From assembly GCF_024753215.1 (NCBI RefSeq), contig NZ_JANUGV010000011.1, forward strand, positions 1-64,000: DNA of 64,000 nucleotides, written 5' to 3'. The position numbers and the translations under genes are program-made. Below, piece after piece: positions 8,790 through 18,151 of the stretch. The number at the start of each line of letters is the position of its first letter. Positions within the stretch are counted from its first letter, which is position 1. The notes under the pieces are model-generated. The model saw nothing but the letters and a program-made list of their open reading frames with translations, searched no databases and was not told the origin of the DNA. The stretch is from Massilia solisilvae. GTDB taxonomy: Bacteria; Pseudomonadota; Gammaproteobacteria; Burkholderiales; Burkholderiaceae_D.

Positions 8790-9884
8790 TTGGATTTCTA
8801 CGCAGACGAGAGTGGCAACACTGGTGATCTCGCAAGAACTGGTCCGGCTCTTGACTTCGGCGGACAAAGCGTCTTCAGCCTAGCAGCAGTAGGTGCTTGC
8901 GACGAAAGCGAGATTTCAAGGGAACTAGACGCCTTGAGGAAAAAGCACAAGGTTCAAAGCTCCGAGCTAAAACTAAGCAAGATTCTGAGACGAAAGCCTG
9001 AGTTTGCTCTAGACGCCGTGCAATTGGTAGCGAAGCAACGTTTGCCCTTCTTCATCGAAGTAGTGGACAAGAAATACCAGTTGGCCGTCAGTATTATCAA
9101 TGGTTTCGTTTGGCCGCCATACTTCAACACTGAGGAGTCCCAACAGACCGTATGGTTGAAGAACATTTTTGCTGACTACATCTACAACAGGGTTCCCCAT
9201 GATGTGATCTTCGAATTTGTCCAGTGCATGAACAGTCCGTCAAACGCAACCGTTGGGTCCTACTTCGATCGGCTCAAGGCCTGTGTGGTTGAAGATCCTC
9301 ATGAGGTTGCTCAGGGACTCGCCTCCCAGGTGGAAGAAAGCAAAGACGACTTCCGAATAATGATTGAGAGAGAAGGTGAAAATGCGCACCGTCGATTCCT
9401 CCCTCTTCCCGACATTGGCAAGCGCGGCCAGGAGGTCTGGTTGTTGCCCAATTTTTCATCGACGGCACACATGTACGCGCGGATAAATCTGTTCTTAAAG
9501 GGCAACCTGAATGGATGCCGGATTTTTCACGATGAACAGGCCCACTTCGATGAGATCATCGCAGAGGCAAAAGCTCAGGCGGAATCTGCGAAGCGGAATC
9601 CTTCGGAGTTCTGGCCTCCCTATTCGGATTTCAACTTTGAGGAGGTAGCTGACCTATTCTTCAAAGCGTCGCCAGAGAGCGTCGGCATACAGCTTGCAGA
9701 TATCGTAGCCGGCCTATCAATGCGTTGGTACCAGGCTCACCTCAGTGACGAGAGCGAGACGGAGGTCCTGGATAGGGCTATTGATGTATTACTTCGGCAT
9801 ACTAACAGAGACAAAGGAATAGGGATCAATGTAGTGGGGCCACACAACATGGCCCAACAACTTTTTGGCGTAGCCGGATACTGA
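8790..9884 (+). CDS. DUF3800 domain protein
   Basis: A 364-residue protein beginning directly with the DUF3800 signature (FYADESGNTGD, residues 3-13). DUF3800 has been proposed to adopt an RNase H-like fold, the first Asp-Glu being part of the presumed catalytic acidic set; the C-terminal LADIVAGL motif (about residue 310) matches the family's end. The start is a TTG at 8790 with AAGGAAAG just upstream, chosen because the conserved Asp-Glu lies at residues 6-7 and no ATG precedes it. DUF3800 genes are common in defence islands and mobile elements, but a biochemical role is not established. It is on the same strand as the 6860 nuclease but separated by a 391-bp decayed gap, so a functional pairing is uncertain. 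Confidence 0.85.
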   Translation: MDFYADESGNTGDLARTGPALDFGGQSVFSLAAVGACDESEISRELDALRKKHKVQSSELKLSKILRRKPEFALDAVQLVAKQRLPFFIEVVDKKYQLAVSIINGFVWPPYFNTEESQQTVWLKNIFADYIYNRVPHDVIFEFVQCMNSPSNATVGSYFDRLKACVVEDPHEVAQGLASQVEESKDDFRIMIEREGENAHRRFLPLPDIGKRGQEVWLLPNFSSTAHMYARINLFLKGNLNGCRIFHDEQAHFDEIIAEAKAQAESAKRNPSEFWPPYSDFNFEEVADLFFKASPESVGIQLADIVAGLSMRWYQAHLSDESETEVLDRAIDVLLRHTNRDKGIGINVVGPHNMAQQLFGVAGY

Positions 9885-10070
9885 TATCAATGAAAGATGA
9901 AGGGGGAGACGTGGGGGGCTCCTCCTACTCATGGTGGGGCCTGTCCTGCGGGCTCGGAATCGGGGACGGCAGCTCCACGCAGCGGCCACGACCGGCGGGC
10001 GGCCATTCACCAAGCGTTCCTTTCGCTTGCTTGCTTCCTCATCTGTTGGGAGGTACGTCCAGAGGTTTTG

Positions 10071-11834
10071 TTAGGCGTTCTTAAAGCGGGCATGGAGCGA
10101 GGTAGGCTCGTCGAGACTGGCCCTACGCTGCGAATATGCCTGTGCAGACTCTGCTACTTCCCTTAAGGCAGAAGTCGTGAGAGGCAGGCGATGCATGAAT
10201 TTCTCGATTAGCGCCTGACGGCCGACCAAGCGGATAATCCGGGTCCGGCTGACCCTCACCGGTGGCAGGTCTCTATATAATCTTTCTGCTATCGAGCGTA
10301 CCTGTTGCGCAAAGTTCTGGTCGCGCGCTGCCCAGTTGACTCGTTCCCGCCTCGTCGTCGCTTGTGCTGGTATTGTCGATCTTATGGCCCCTTGAAGCCA
10401 CGTGTGATCATTCCGATACAGCCAAGCGTAGTCGGTGGCCCGCCTGGCGGGCATCTTCTGGCGGTCGTCATTAAACCTTTTTCGACGTGTTTCCCTCTCC
10501 TGCTCCATCAGAAGCGTTTCCCGCCTGTTCGCTAAAGCAGGATCAGCGCGCAGAATCCTGTAGAGAGAGACAAGCGCGACCCCGTGCACACAGGCGATTT
10601 GATCAAGGGAAGTTGTTGTGAAAAGGTCCTGTTTAAGATCATCTAGCTTAGTTCCCTTCAGTTTCTTTGGGCGCTTGCTAGGGTGTAGTCCGGCACGCTC
10701 GGCTGCGATGCGCAGGGTTGTCACAGCGATTCCGGTTTGTCGGCTCACTTCCCGCAACGAGCAGCCGCTGCGGCTCATCGCTACTAGTGCCTGCATACTT
10801 TGCAATTTGGAGTCAGAAATGCAAACGTCTCTCTCCGGTTTTCGCGCTCGCGGCGTAAAGCAAGAGCAAAATTTGGATAAGTCATTCCAACTGGATCCGA
10901 GCAATAACAGAAGCGTCAGATGTCGAATAGGTGCGGACGCGCGGCGTTGTTTTCGTAGTAGTTGAAGTATCCATGCTCCCCGAGATACATCGCTTACTGG
11001 GAGGCGGAGAAAGTTGAAGTCGGGAAGGTCTGGAAAGGATTGGCAGCAACGTTTCCCCATCGAGTCAATAACTTCGCCTTGAATCCTTCCACGTCCTGTT
11101 AGCCAACCAAGGCACCCCGCTCGAGTTAGGTAGAACGTTCTAAGCACATCGGGCGGGAGTTGCATGGTTGTCGATACCAATAGCTGTGCACTCAACTGGG
11201 CGAGCTTTATCAGCGCGGGCATGTGATGGTTCTCGACACCCGAAGGACACGCGACTTGCGCACGAGGGATCGCATCGGGCAAGAAAAGGCTATGGCGCCG
11301 TAAGTGCGCCCAAGCCCTGTCTGGCTCAAGCAAGAAGCATTCGTGCCGAGGGCAGACGAGCACCCCAGGGAGTTGATGTGTGCGATGCCAGTGAGGAGTT
11401 CCGTACAGATTCCGATCTTCGACAACGCATTGGTCGCAAAGCCGTAATGGGTTTTGTCCACCCAAACGACCCGCTACCATTCCCAAGCTAATTTTAAGAC
11501 CGCGTGCATCCGTGCTGTTAGCGGCCGCTAGGCATCGAGCGATTTGTGGCGGAGCAAGAAGTGGTCGATAGTACGGGAAGATGGTTCCCTGCTCCAGTAG
11601 ACCATCTGCGCAGGTTTCGGCTCTCTCCGGAAGCCTTGACGACATCAGCCTCAAATGGCTCGGAAGCAGGGAAGTGGCCACTAGGCTCTGTGATCCAAAC
11701 ACTTCCCTCAGAGTTAGCCTGTCATCGAGGTTTCCAGAAAGACGGTGGTATCGCGCTACTTGGCTATGCAGGGTTTCATCCGGCAAGGCTGGCGGGAAGA
11801 AGACAAGCCTCGTTGCATCAGGTTCGTAAGCCAC
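10071..11834 (-). CDS. tnsD: TnsD/TniQ-family target selector (tnsC-proximal copy)
   Basis: The last gene of the leftward tns operon, about 587 residues. The N-terminus has the TniQ hallmark FFPPALPDETLHSQVARYHRL, and residues about 125-175 contain the zinc-ribbon/CHCH-like pattern LCDQCV...HWHRTHQLPGVLVCPRH. C-terminal helix-turn-helix-like segments (SLREVSRQTGIAVTTLRIAAERAGL, and DQIACVHGVALVSLYRILR) are expected in a sequence-specific selector such as TnsD, which binds the end of glmS in Tn7. The element sits at attTn7, so one of its two TniQ proteins must recognise glmS; length, position after tnsC and the extra HTH modules favour this one (inference). The GTG at 11834 with a GAGGA site is preferred; a TTG at 11915 would overlap tnsC by 61 bp. 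Confidence 0.85.
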   Translation of the reverse strand: MAYEPDATRLVFFPPALPDETLHSQVARYHRLSGNLDDRLTLREVFGSQSLVATSLLPSHLRLMSSRLPERAETCADGLLEQGTIFPYYRPLLAPPQIARCLAAANSTDARGLKISLGMVAGRLGGQNPLRLCDQCVVEDRNLYGTPHWHRTHQLPGVLVCPRHECFLLEPDRAWAHLRRHSLFLPDAIPRAQVACPSGVENHHMPALIKLAQLSAQLLVSTTMQLPPDVLRTFYLTRAGCLGWLTGRGRIQGEVIDSMGKRCCQSFPDLPDFNFLRLPVSDVSRGAWILQLLRKQRRASAPIRHLTLLLLLGSSWNDLSKFCSCFTPRARKPERDVCISDSKLQSMQALVAMSRSGCSLREVSRQTGIAVTTLRIAAERAGLHPSKRPKKLKGTKLDDLKQDLFTTTSLDQIACVHGVALVSLYRILRADPALANRRETLLMEQERETRRKRFNDDRQKMPARRATDYAWLYRNDHTWLQGAIRSTIPAQATTRRERVNWAARDQNFAQQVRSIAERLYRDLPPVRVSRTRIIRLVGRQALIEKFMHRLPLTTSALREVAESAQAYSQRRASLDEPTSLHARFKNA

Positions 11835-11854
11835 GATATCCTCATCGGTCAAAC

Positions 11855-13339
11855 TTACGGGGCGTTTGCCACCGCATAGGTTTCTGAGAATTCGAGTGGA
11901 TCGGAAGCAAGCCAACCAACTTCAATCAGGGCACTGCGCGTGTCCTCGCGAGCAGCAATCAAAGCGGACGCCGGCTGCTCGGCTGGCCTCGTGGCCATTC
12001 GGGACGTTGGTCGTGAAGGTTCGTCGTGCAAGGGCGTAGCCGGGCTTGGTTGCGCAGCTGGCCGCGTATCCGGTTTAGAACGTCTTAGACCCGCAAGCAT
12101 GTCGAGCGATAGGGTTGGCTCCTTTTCGGACAACATTTCATTTAGTATCTCGTCAGGCGGGAGCAGGTCATCGAACTTGGACATCTTTTCCGGGTCACGG
12201 GATTTAAGTACCTCCAGCGCCGGTTTCAGCAGCCTCATTTTGGTGTTAAAGACGTGACTGAAGACCTGGGGGTTAAGCGTCTCGATTTTGGCCTGGATGG
12301 CGTACCGCTGGCCCAGCATGAGTAGTTTGACGAGAAAGTCAGTGACACCTTGGGTGTACTCATAAAGCGCGTCCTTGATCTCAGGAGTGAGCTCTACGGG
12401 TTGCTGTACCCATTGGTAGTCCAATGCCACATCGACAAGCATATCCCACGTCGGGTCGTCGGCCTTCGGTTCCTGGAAGTAATGCGTGCCGTGGCCGCAC
12501 GCCCGTCTTGCGTTGCGCAGCACATCAGCAAAAAGCTTCACCATGGAATTGGTTCCGACGAAGACCACGGGGATGCCGATGCTGTTGATCAGGTTGACGA
12601 AGAAATTCAGCATGTTCTCTTGTCCACCGACCTTTGCTCGGTTGAGATGCTGGAGCTCGTCGATAAAAAGCGCGCCGATGAAATAAGTGCTGGCGAGCTG
12701 GGTCATTCGCAGGATCATTTCTTCGATGCCGCCTCTGGCCCGATATCGGCTCGCGTATCGATCTTCTTGTCCTAGGGCTTTGTCGACGGCCCGAAAGAAT
12801 GCATGACATAAGCCGGAGAGGGAGCCATCGTAGGGGCATTCCAGCTTTAGCCAAACAATTTGAGTATGAACGAACTCCTTGCCTTGGTATCGGACATGCT
12901 CAATCGTCTGCGGGTACAGGCTGAGCACCGAGTTGAGAGCCGTCGTTTTTCCCATCCCGCTCAGGCCGGTGAGACTGGTTGTCGAGGCGGTAGAGATGAA
13001 ACCGGTGGAAGAGTTACGGCCGGTAGAAAGCCCGTACAGATGACGCATGGTCTCAGGCCGCATCGGGTTTCGCGCGACATAACCGCTACGCAACAGGCTC
13101 GATATCGTGCTCTCTAGCTCAAGGTGGATCGGCAGGGGCTGAACCAGCGATCGGATTCGATTGACAAGATGAAGACGCACCTCCTTGCTAAGGTGTCGCT
13201 CATCCCCAGGGGTAGGTGGAAAATTTGCCATCGCTGCACCCGCGTCATCTTCAGAAAGAATGGGCGGCAACGCCTCGATAAGCGGGTTTCCAGTGTATTC
13301 CGGAACAGGCGACGGTTGGTAATGGGCGCGCTTGCTCAC
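11855..13339 (-). CDS. tnsC: Tn7-like transposition regulator ATPase TnsC
   Basis: AAA+ ATPase of 494 residues that links target selectors to the TnsAB transposase. The Walker A is GLSGMGKTT (125-133) and the Walker B is ALFIDELQ (223-230). The region N-terminal to the ATPase and the C-terminal tail (rich in Pro, Arg, Ala) correspond to the TnsA/TnsB and TnsD contact regions of Tn7 TnsC by analogy. It starts at a GTG that overlaps the tnsB stop (GTGA at 13336-13339), showing tight translational coupling. Slightly shorter than Tn7 TnsC. The tnsD-like gene follows after 20 bp. Confidence 0.93.
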   Translation of the reverse strand: MSKRAHYQPSPVPEYTGNPLIEALPPILSEDDAGAAMANFPPTPGDERHLSKEVRLHLVNRIRSLVQPLPIHLELESTISSLLRSGYVARNPMRPETMRHLYGLSTGRNSSTGFISTASTTSLTGLSGMGKTTALNSVLSLYPQTIEHVRYQGKEFVHTQIVWLKLECPYDGSLSGLCHAFFRAVDKALGQEDRYASRYRARGGIEEMILRMTQLASTYFIGALFIDELQHLNRAKVGGQENMLNFFVNLINSIGIPVVFVGTNSMVKLFADVLRNARRACGHGTHYFQEPKADDPTWDMLVDVALDYQWVQQPVELTPEIKDALYEYTQGVTDFLVKLLMLGQRYAIQAKIETLNPQVFSHVFNTKMRLLKPALEVLKSRDPEKMSKFDDLLPPDEILNEMLSEKEPTLSLDMLAGLRRSKPDTRPAAQPSPATPLHDEPSRPTSRMATRPAEQPASALIAAREDTRSALIEVGWLASDPLEFSETYAVANAP

Positions 13340-15507
13340 TTTGCCCCCTTCCTACGAAGCTGGGAAAGAATATCGATCACTTCGGCGCTGCGTTCGCCAT
13401 AGCCTTCTGCAATGTAAGGTTTCACATCTCGATCCTGCTGTCGGACGTCCGAGCTCACTTGGGGGCTACCGGTCCCCGCGGCGCGTTCAATCGCACGATT
13501 ACTACGAATATTCGCAAGTTGTGCCGCCTTTGACACTGGCTTGGGCGCCTCGCGCTTCTCAGCAGTGGCGGTGTCGACGATGGCCTGGATCCTGGCGTCA
13601 AGGTTCACTTTGCTCGTAAGCTCGGCATGCAATTGATCCGGTCCCACATAATTAATCATCTGCTGCATGTCTAGGATCTCTTCAAACCGGGCGGCCTCGT
13701 CATACTGGCCGGGAGATCTCCACTGACAGCGCAACATTGACTTATCCGTATCTCGGATCCATATGTACGCCGGCTTCATCGGGTCATGCCAAACGTCGAT
13801 GGGTTGATGACCGTTGGCCCGAGCTCGAGCGAAAAATTTCTCATATCGGTCGTCCTCTGGGGTAAAAAGCATGCCGGAAAAATGAATCCCGCCTGCCTGA
13901 ATCGTTCCCGCAGCTTTATTCAAAAGCTGTAGCTTCACCAGGTCCGGGGCTTGCTCCACTCTGGTCGCAAAGCCGTGATCAATACCCCAGTTCCAGATCG
14001 ATATTCCAGTTGACGAAATACCCTCCGCGACCATAGGGGGCGTAAGGCTATCAGGATGTGTCGTGTGATGGTTATAGTGAAGAACGGTTCGGATAATAAT
14101 CTCCGTGAATTCCCGAAGAGTTAGGGTAGCGTCTTCCCTGTAGTCGCGTTCCCCACGCTCCTTGATTCGTTGAGCAACGCCTCCCGGTATCCAGTGAATC
14201 TGCGTAAGCTGGTTAAGAATTCGAAACCTGCTCTCAACGACGGCCTTCCAGTCAGGCCGAAATGGTGGAGCAATAACCAAGTCGATGCCAAGGCTTGGGA
14301 CAATGGCCTCCGCCGCTAGGCCCAACATTTCGCCGCGGTCGCAGCTCAACTCCTGTGGCAAGTGTGCGCAGGGCCAGTCTTCCGGGCGGATTTGGATGCC
14401 ATAGTCCGCACAGAATTGCACTTTGTCAGTGAAGGTGTTGAGTAGTGCCTGCCGCGCACCGTTCCAACTCGGACCCTCGAGGCCGACGAAGAGGCCTACG
14501 ATCATCCTGGAAAAGACGTCCACCACGACGTATACGACAGGCCGCCCGATGATCCAGTTACGATTGAACCTGCTGATGAGGTATATGTCGGCGACCGTAG
14601 CGTCGATTTCGAAGCGATGACCCGGGCCGAACAATCCGTCCGATGCTCTGCCCTTGAGCGGTCGATGATCCTTAGCCCACCTCCGTTCGCCCTTACGGCC
14701 GCGGAGAACGGTCATGTCATCGAACGATTTCTTGCCCCAATACTCGAACTGGGTTTGGTTGGGGAGTTCGCTTAGAGGCTTCAGGGTTATGTTTTGTTCA
14801 GGGAAGTCAGGCGTCGTGATCGACTCGCAATAGAACTTCCGTAGCATGCGCGTGTACGCGTCTCCCTTCGACTTCACTTCGTTCTTGCAGTAGAGTGCGT
14901 AGCCTATCCGGATCGCGATCTTGTCTTGTTTGGTCAACGTTTTTGCGCGAGGCCTTGGGGTGGTACTCATCACCTTTGGCGGCCTTCCAGGTGACTTGCC
15001 CGGCGCATAGTTCTTCTCGACTCCCTTTCCTCCGGAATTGGGATAGTTCGGCAGGAGAGCATTACGAATAGAGCCGAACATCCAGTATCGATACAGCAAG
15101 CGGTAGAGAGATTTCTTTTCGACACCTACAGCTTCGGCCTGTTGCTTAACCAACGCGCCCATAGTGTCTGGCTCGAACATTCGGCTTGGCGACGATCCTT
15201 GCACTATTGGCCTAATACGTTCCCAGTTTGCATCGCGCTTGTTCCTGTATTTCGCAGGGATCTCGTCCTCAAGTGTCATCATAAATTCTGGAACTTTCAG
15301 TTGGACGATGACCGCTTTTTGTTCCGATAACAGTGATCGCAGCGTCGATAATCCAAGCAGCCAAGGCTTTTTCGGTTCTTTTTCGATGGTGATAAGCGCG
15401 ACGAGATCCACTTGCTCGTCCATCCAGAGCAGACGGCACGGTTGCTGGAATGAGACGCTTTCGTCCACCGGTTTCAAGACTGAGTTAACGCTGAGATTTG
15501 AATTCAT
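13336..15507 (-). CDS. tnsB: Tn7-like transposase TnsB (DDE family)
   Basis: The DDE integrase-type transposase that cuts the 3' ends and joins them to target DNA, 723 residues, close to Tn7 TnsB. The catalytic triad is readable as Asp302 (FEIDATVAD), Asp390 (SCDRGEM) and Glu425 (VVESRFR), giving the canonical D-34 residues-E spacing. N-terminal helical DNA-binding domains would read the 17-mer end repeats, and the C-terminal tail likely contacts TnsC. The start at ATG 15507 follows the tnsA stop by 2 bp and has GGAGAAGG as ribosome-binding site inside the end of tnsA. Intact, with no frameshift. Confidence 0.96.
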   Translation of the reverse strand: MNSNLSVNSVLKPVDESVSFQQPCRLLWMDEQVDLVALITIEKEPKKPWLLGLSTLRSLLSEQKAVIVQLKVPEFMMTLEDEIPAKYRNKRDANWERIRPIVQGSSPSRMFEPDTMGALVKQQAEAVGVEKKSLYRLLYRYWMFGSIRNALLPNYPNSGGKGVEKNYAPGKSPGRPPKVMSTTPRPRAKTLTKQDKIAIRIGYALYCKNEVKSKGDAYTRMLRKFYCESITTPDFPEQNITLKPLSELPNQTQFEYWGKKSFDDMTVLRGRKGERRWAKDHRPLKGRASDGLFGPGHRFEIDATVADIYLISRFNRNWIIGRPVVYVVVDVFSRMIVGLFVGLEGPSWNGARQALLNTFTDKVQFCADYGIQIRPEDWPCAHLPQELSCDRGEMLGLAAEAIVPSLGIDLVIAPPFRPDWKAVVESRFRILNQLTQIHWIPGGVAQRIKERGERDYREDATLTLREFTEIIIRTVLHYNHHTTHPDSLTPPMVAEGISSTGISIWNWGIDHGFATRVEQAPDLVKLQLLNKAAGTIQAGGIHFSGMLFTPEDDRYEKFFARARANGHQPIDVWHDPMKPAYIWIRDTDKSMLRCQWRSPGQYDEAARFEEILDMQQMINYVGPDQLHAELTSKVNLDARIQAIVDTATAEKREAPKPVSKAAQLANIRSNRAIERAAGTGSPQVSSDVRQQDRDVKPYIAEGYGERSAEVIDILSQLRRKGAK

Positions 15508-15509
15508 GA

Positions 15510-16358
15510 TTAAGCGACCTTCTCCGTGACAACCGGAGCGGGAAAAGAAAGCGACGGGCATGGACCAGTTAGCGCTAAAGAGTCCACACGTAGATTGATA
15601 AGGACTTCCTTGGTCCACACAAGGTCTTTGAACATCATGACGCCGTCCTCATAGGGAAGCGTAACGGCGGTCGCGGTCGAACGGATAACCGACGCCAAGG
15701 TCCGTTCCGAGCTGCAGTAATACTTTAGGTAGTCTTTATATGCCTTCCGCAACGCAGGCTGTAACAGGTGGCGTTGCGGATGTGCTGCTTTGCGCAACCA
15801 CTGCAGGTTGGCGGCGAGCGTCTTGCCGATGACCTGGTCCGTCACAATAGCCCAATCGCTCACACCTCTGCTGCGCCAAACTGCTCTTTCGAGCTCGAAT
15901 TTTTCGAGCGTCCGTCGGCGTGTTTTGGGATCATCAAGTTCCGCTTGGTACTTGAGCGTCCGCGCAGCCAATCGGAATTTCCCGTCCGGCTGCTTCAATG
16001 TCACTAGCACGTCCGTTGGGAGGACGAACATCACGTTTGTACCCGGATATTTCGGATATTCGATACCCAGGCTGCTGGCGATCGCCAGCGACTCGGACGA
16101 CGGGAATAATGGGAATTGTTCCCTAATGTCGACGACCTGTTCGGAAAACTCCAATGTCAACCAGTACCAATACTCGAGGTCCGATTGCAAGTGATGCACT
16201 CGGTTCGTCTTTGAACCCTGGACCTCGCGGGATCTGCCGCGTGAAGCGATATCTCGAACTTTTATCCACGGAATATACGAATCGCGCTCCCCAGCACCGT
16301 ACCCCTTGGCAACGTATCGGTCGACGTCAGCCTGGGTCTTAATTTGTCTTGTTCGCAT
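15510..16358 (-). CDS. tnsA: Tn7-like 5'-end endonuclease TnsA
   Basis: Heteromeric partner of TnsB that cuts the 5' ends and so permits cut-and-paste transposition. The 282 residues match the Tn7 TnsA size (273). A restriction-enzyme-like triad is visible: Glu62 (SDLEYWYW), Asp116 (LPTDVL) and Lys136 (TLKYQ), at nearly the same positions as E63, D114 and K132 in Tn7 TnsA. The presence of TnsA argues for cut-and-paste rather than replicative cointegrate formation. It is preceded by the second tniQ gene after 35 bp and followed by tnsB after 2 bp, in one operon. Confidence 0.94.
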   Translation of the reverse strand: MRTRQIKTQADVDRYVAKGYGAGERDSYIPWIKVRDIASRGRSREVQGSKTNRVHHLQSDLEYWYWLTLEFSEQVVDIREQFPLFPSSESLAIASSLGIEYPKYPGTNVMFVLPTDVLVTLKQPDGKFRLAARTLKYQAELDDPKTRRRTLEKFELERAVWRSRGVSDWAIVTDQVIGKTLAANLQWLRKAAHPQRHLLQPALRKAYKDYLKYYCSSERTLASVIRSTATAVTLPYEDGVMMFKDLVWTKEVLINLRVDSLALTGPCPSLSFPAPVVTEKVA

Positions 16359-16393
16359 GTGTCTGTGCGCTTATTGTTCGTATCGCAGCGGCT

Positions 16394-18151
16394 TCAATCC
16401 GAGCTCACTTGTTCGACATCAACGGCGCTCTTGCCAGCTCGTTGCCTCTTGCGAACATACGCCCTCCCGCCCACTGTCCCCATCGGAGTGGACTCTGGTC
16501 CTGCCCAGCTTGGACCGATCCCGACCTTGCCCAGTTCGTGAGGAATGTTGAGCGATCGCGCGGACATCTCGGCAAGGTCCCATTGGGTAAAGCGAGTAAT
16601 CATGGCGACGGCATAGGCGGAGACTGCAGAGACCTGGCTTACGTTACCGATCGTGACCGGAAGTTCAAGACGGATGAGTTCGCCTAATGACCAAAGAATC
16701 CGCCGCGCCGAGAAGCACCAAGAGCTCTCCTTGCATACAACTAGCTGTTCAGATAACAATGGGTAACGCGACCGTCGGGCTAACGTATCAACTTTCCACG
16801 CGGGCACGTTCTCGAGGAGGCGCTGGATGGTTACCCGCTCGGGTTTAGTCTTAAGGGAGATGACTGCTCGCGCTTGACTGGCGACCAGATCCGCGAATCT
16901 CTTGTCTTCTTCTTGAGGAGCAGGGCCTAGTGGACGTTTAGTCGTTGCTGCCCTGCCTTTGGGTTGCAGAGCCGCTTCCAGCCACGCTCTGTCGTGCTCG
17001 AACAACCATGCCGTTGCGGTAAACGCCCGCCTCCAAAGCTGCTCCAACTCTATTCCAGGACAACGAAGCATTTCGACCCGCACTCGTTTGCGATGTTCCG
17101 CTTGAACCGGCTCCGCACTTGTCGTCCTGCGGGACTTCCCTCCCTCGGGTTTAGTATGCGGCGTCGCGTTTGCTTCCTCGACTGCTTGCATAAACCGTGT
17201 AGGAGTACCAAAGAGATACATGCTCACCATGAGATGCCTTGTGATCGGAAGATCCATTACTCCGTCACAGATGCTGAACCGCAGCCAATTGGTGCGGCGA
17301 CCGGCAGAGTATGCCGTGTCTACCTGCTGGACGAAGTCCTCGCCGAGACCAGTGATCAGAGCTTCGGCGAACTCTGCAGTGGCTGCTGCATTGCCCCAGC
17401 AATATCCACGTGCCCGGATTGCAGCGCGATACGTCATCGCCAGGAGATCCGAAGGTATCGGGGGCAATGCGGCCTGAAGCATTCTGTGAACATAGACCGC
17501 ATAGGCGTGTTCGACATCGGTAACTGTTCGATCAGGTACCGCTTTAGTCACGTCAAGTTTGCAGTTAGGGCACGCGTTCCACGGAACTTCCAGCAGCCGG
17601 AGCTTGCGTTGAAACGGCAAACTGCACGTCGGACAACTACTGATCAACCTGACCCGGTGTCGCCAACAAACAGACACTCCCGGGCATTGATGCGCGCGGC
17701 GCCAGTACGCTACTCCATGCTCACGTTCATCATCTACAGCGCATTGAATGCAAAGATTGGAGTCCCCGTGTCTTCCGACCACGTGTCTTGGCAGCCGGCT
17801 AACGGAACAGCCTGTGTCAGCCTCCATACGATCGAGGAGTCGTGAATTCGCCTTCCCCAAGAATGGAGAAAAAAGTGGGAGTAGCGTGTTTGCTGAGGTC
17901 AAAGCACCAGCGTTTTCGCTCGGCTCACCGGGAAGTTTCGCTGCCAAGTCTTCGATGCATTTCGGGACGATCTTGCTAAGGTCGCTCAGGGGGTGCCCGA
18001 AGAGCTGCCTTAGCGTTGCCGTGAACGTAGCGTTACCTTCAATGATGTGGAACCGAGATACGCGTGACGACAGGGTTTCATCTGGGAGAGCAGCAGGAAA
18101 AAACGGTAAATGCGACACAGCTAAGTGATAGATAGAAGAGTGGACAGCCAA
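16394..18151 (-). CDS. tniQ: Second TniQ-family protein, first gene of the tns operon
   Basis: About 585 residues with the TniQ N-terminal motif FFPAALPDETLSSRVSRFHII, a zinc-binding region (LCIQCAVDDE...HQCPGVSVCWRH) and a further Cys quartet (CPTC, CPNC at about 205-230). It resembles the tnsC-proximal TniQ in layout and size but has clearly diverged in sequence, especially in the C-terminal half. Position upstream of tnsA is unlike Tn7, where tnsD and tnsE follow tnsC. It may provide a second targeting pathway, replacing TnsE, or act together with the other TniQ (inference). The start is uncertain: a TTG at 18151 or a GTG at 18118, neither with a clear ribosome-binding site. Confidence 0.85.
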   Translation of the reverse strand: MAVHSSIYHLAVSHLPFFPAALPDETLSSRVSRFHIIEGNATFTATLRQLFGHPLSDLSKIVPKCIEDLAAKLPGEPSENAGALTSANTLLPLFSPFLGKANSRLLDRMEADTGCSVSRLPRHVVGRHGDSNLCIQCAVDDEREHGVAYWRRAHQCPGVSVCWRHRVRLISSCPTCSLPFQRKLRLLEVPWNACPNCKLDVTKAVPDRTVTDVEHAYAVYVHRMLQAALPPIPSDLLAMTYRAAIRARGYCWGNAAATAEFAEALITGLGEDFVQQVDTAYSAGRRTNWLRFSICDGVMDLPITRHLMVSMYLFGTPTRFMQAVEEANATPHTKPEGGKSRRTTSAEPVQAEHRKRVRVEMLRCPGIELEQLWRRAFTATAWLFEHDRAWLEAALQPKGRAATTKRPLGPAPQEEDKRFADLVASQARAVISLKTKPERVTIQRLLENVPAWKVDTLARRSRYPLLSEQLVVCKESSWCFSARRILWSLGELIRLELPVTIGNVSQVSAVSAYAVAMITRFTQWDLAEMSARSLNIPHELGKVGIGPSWAGPESTPMGTVGGRAYVRKRQRAGKSAVDVEQVSSD

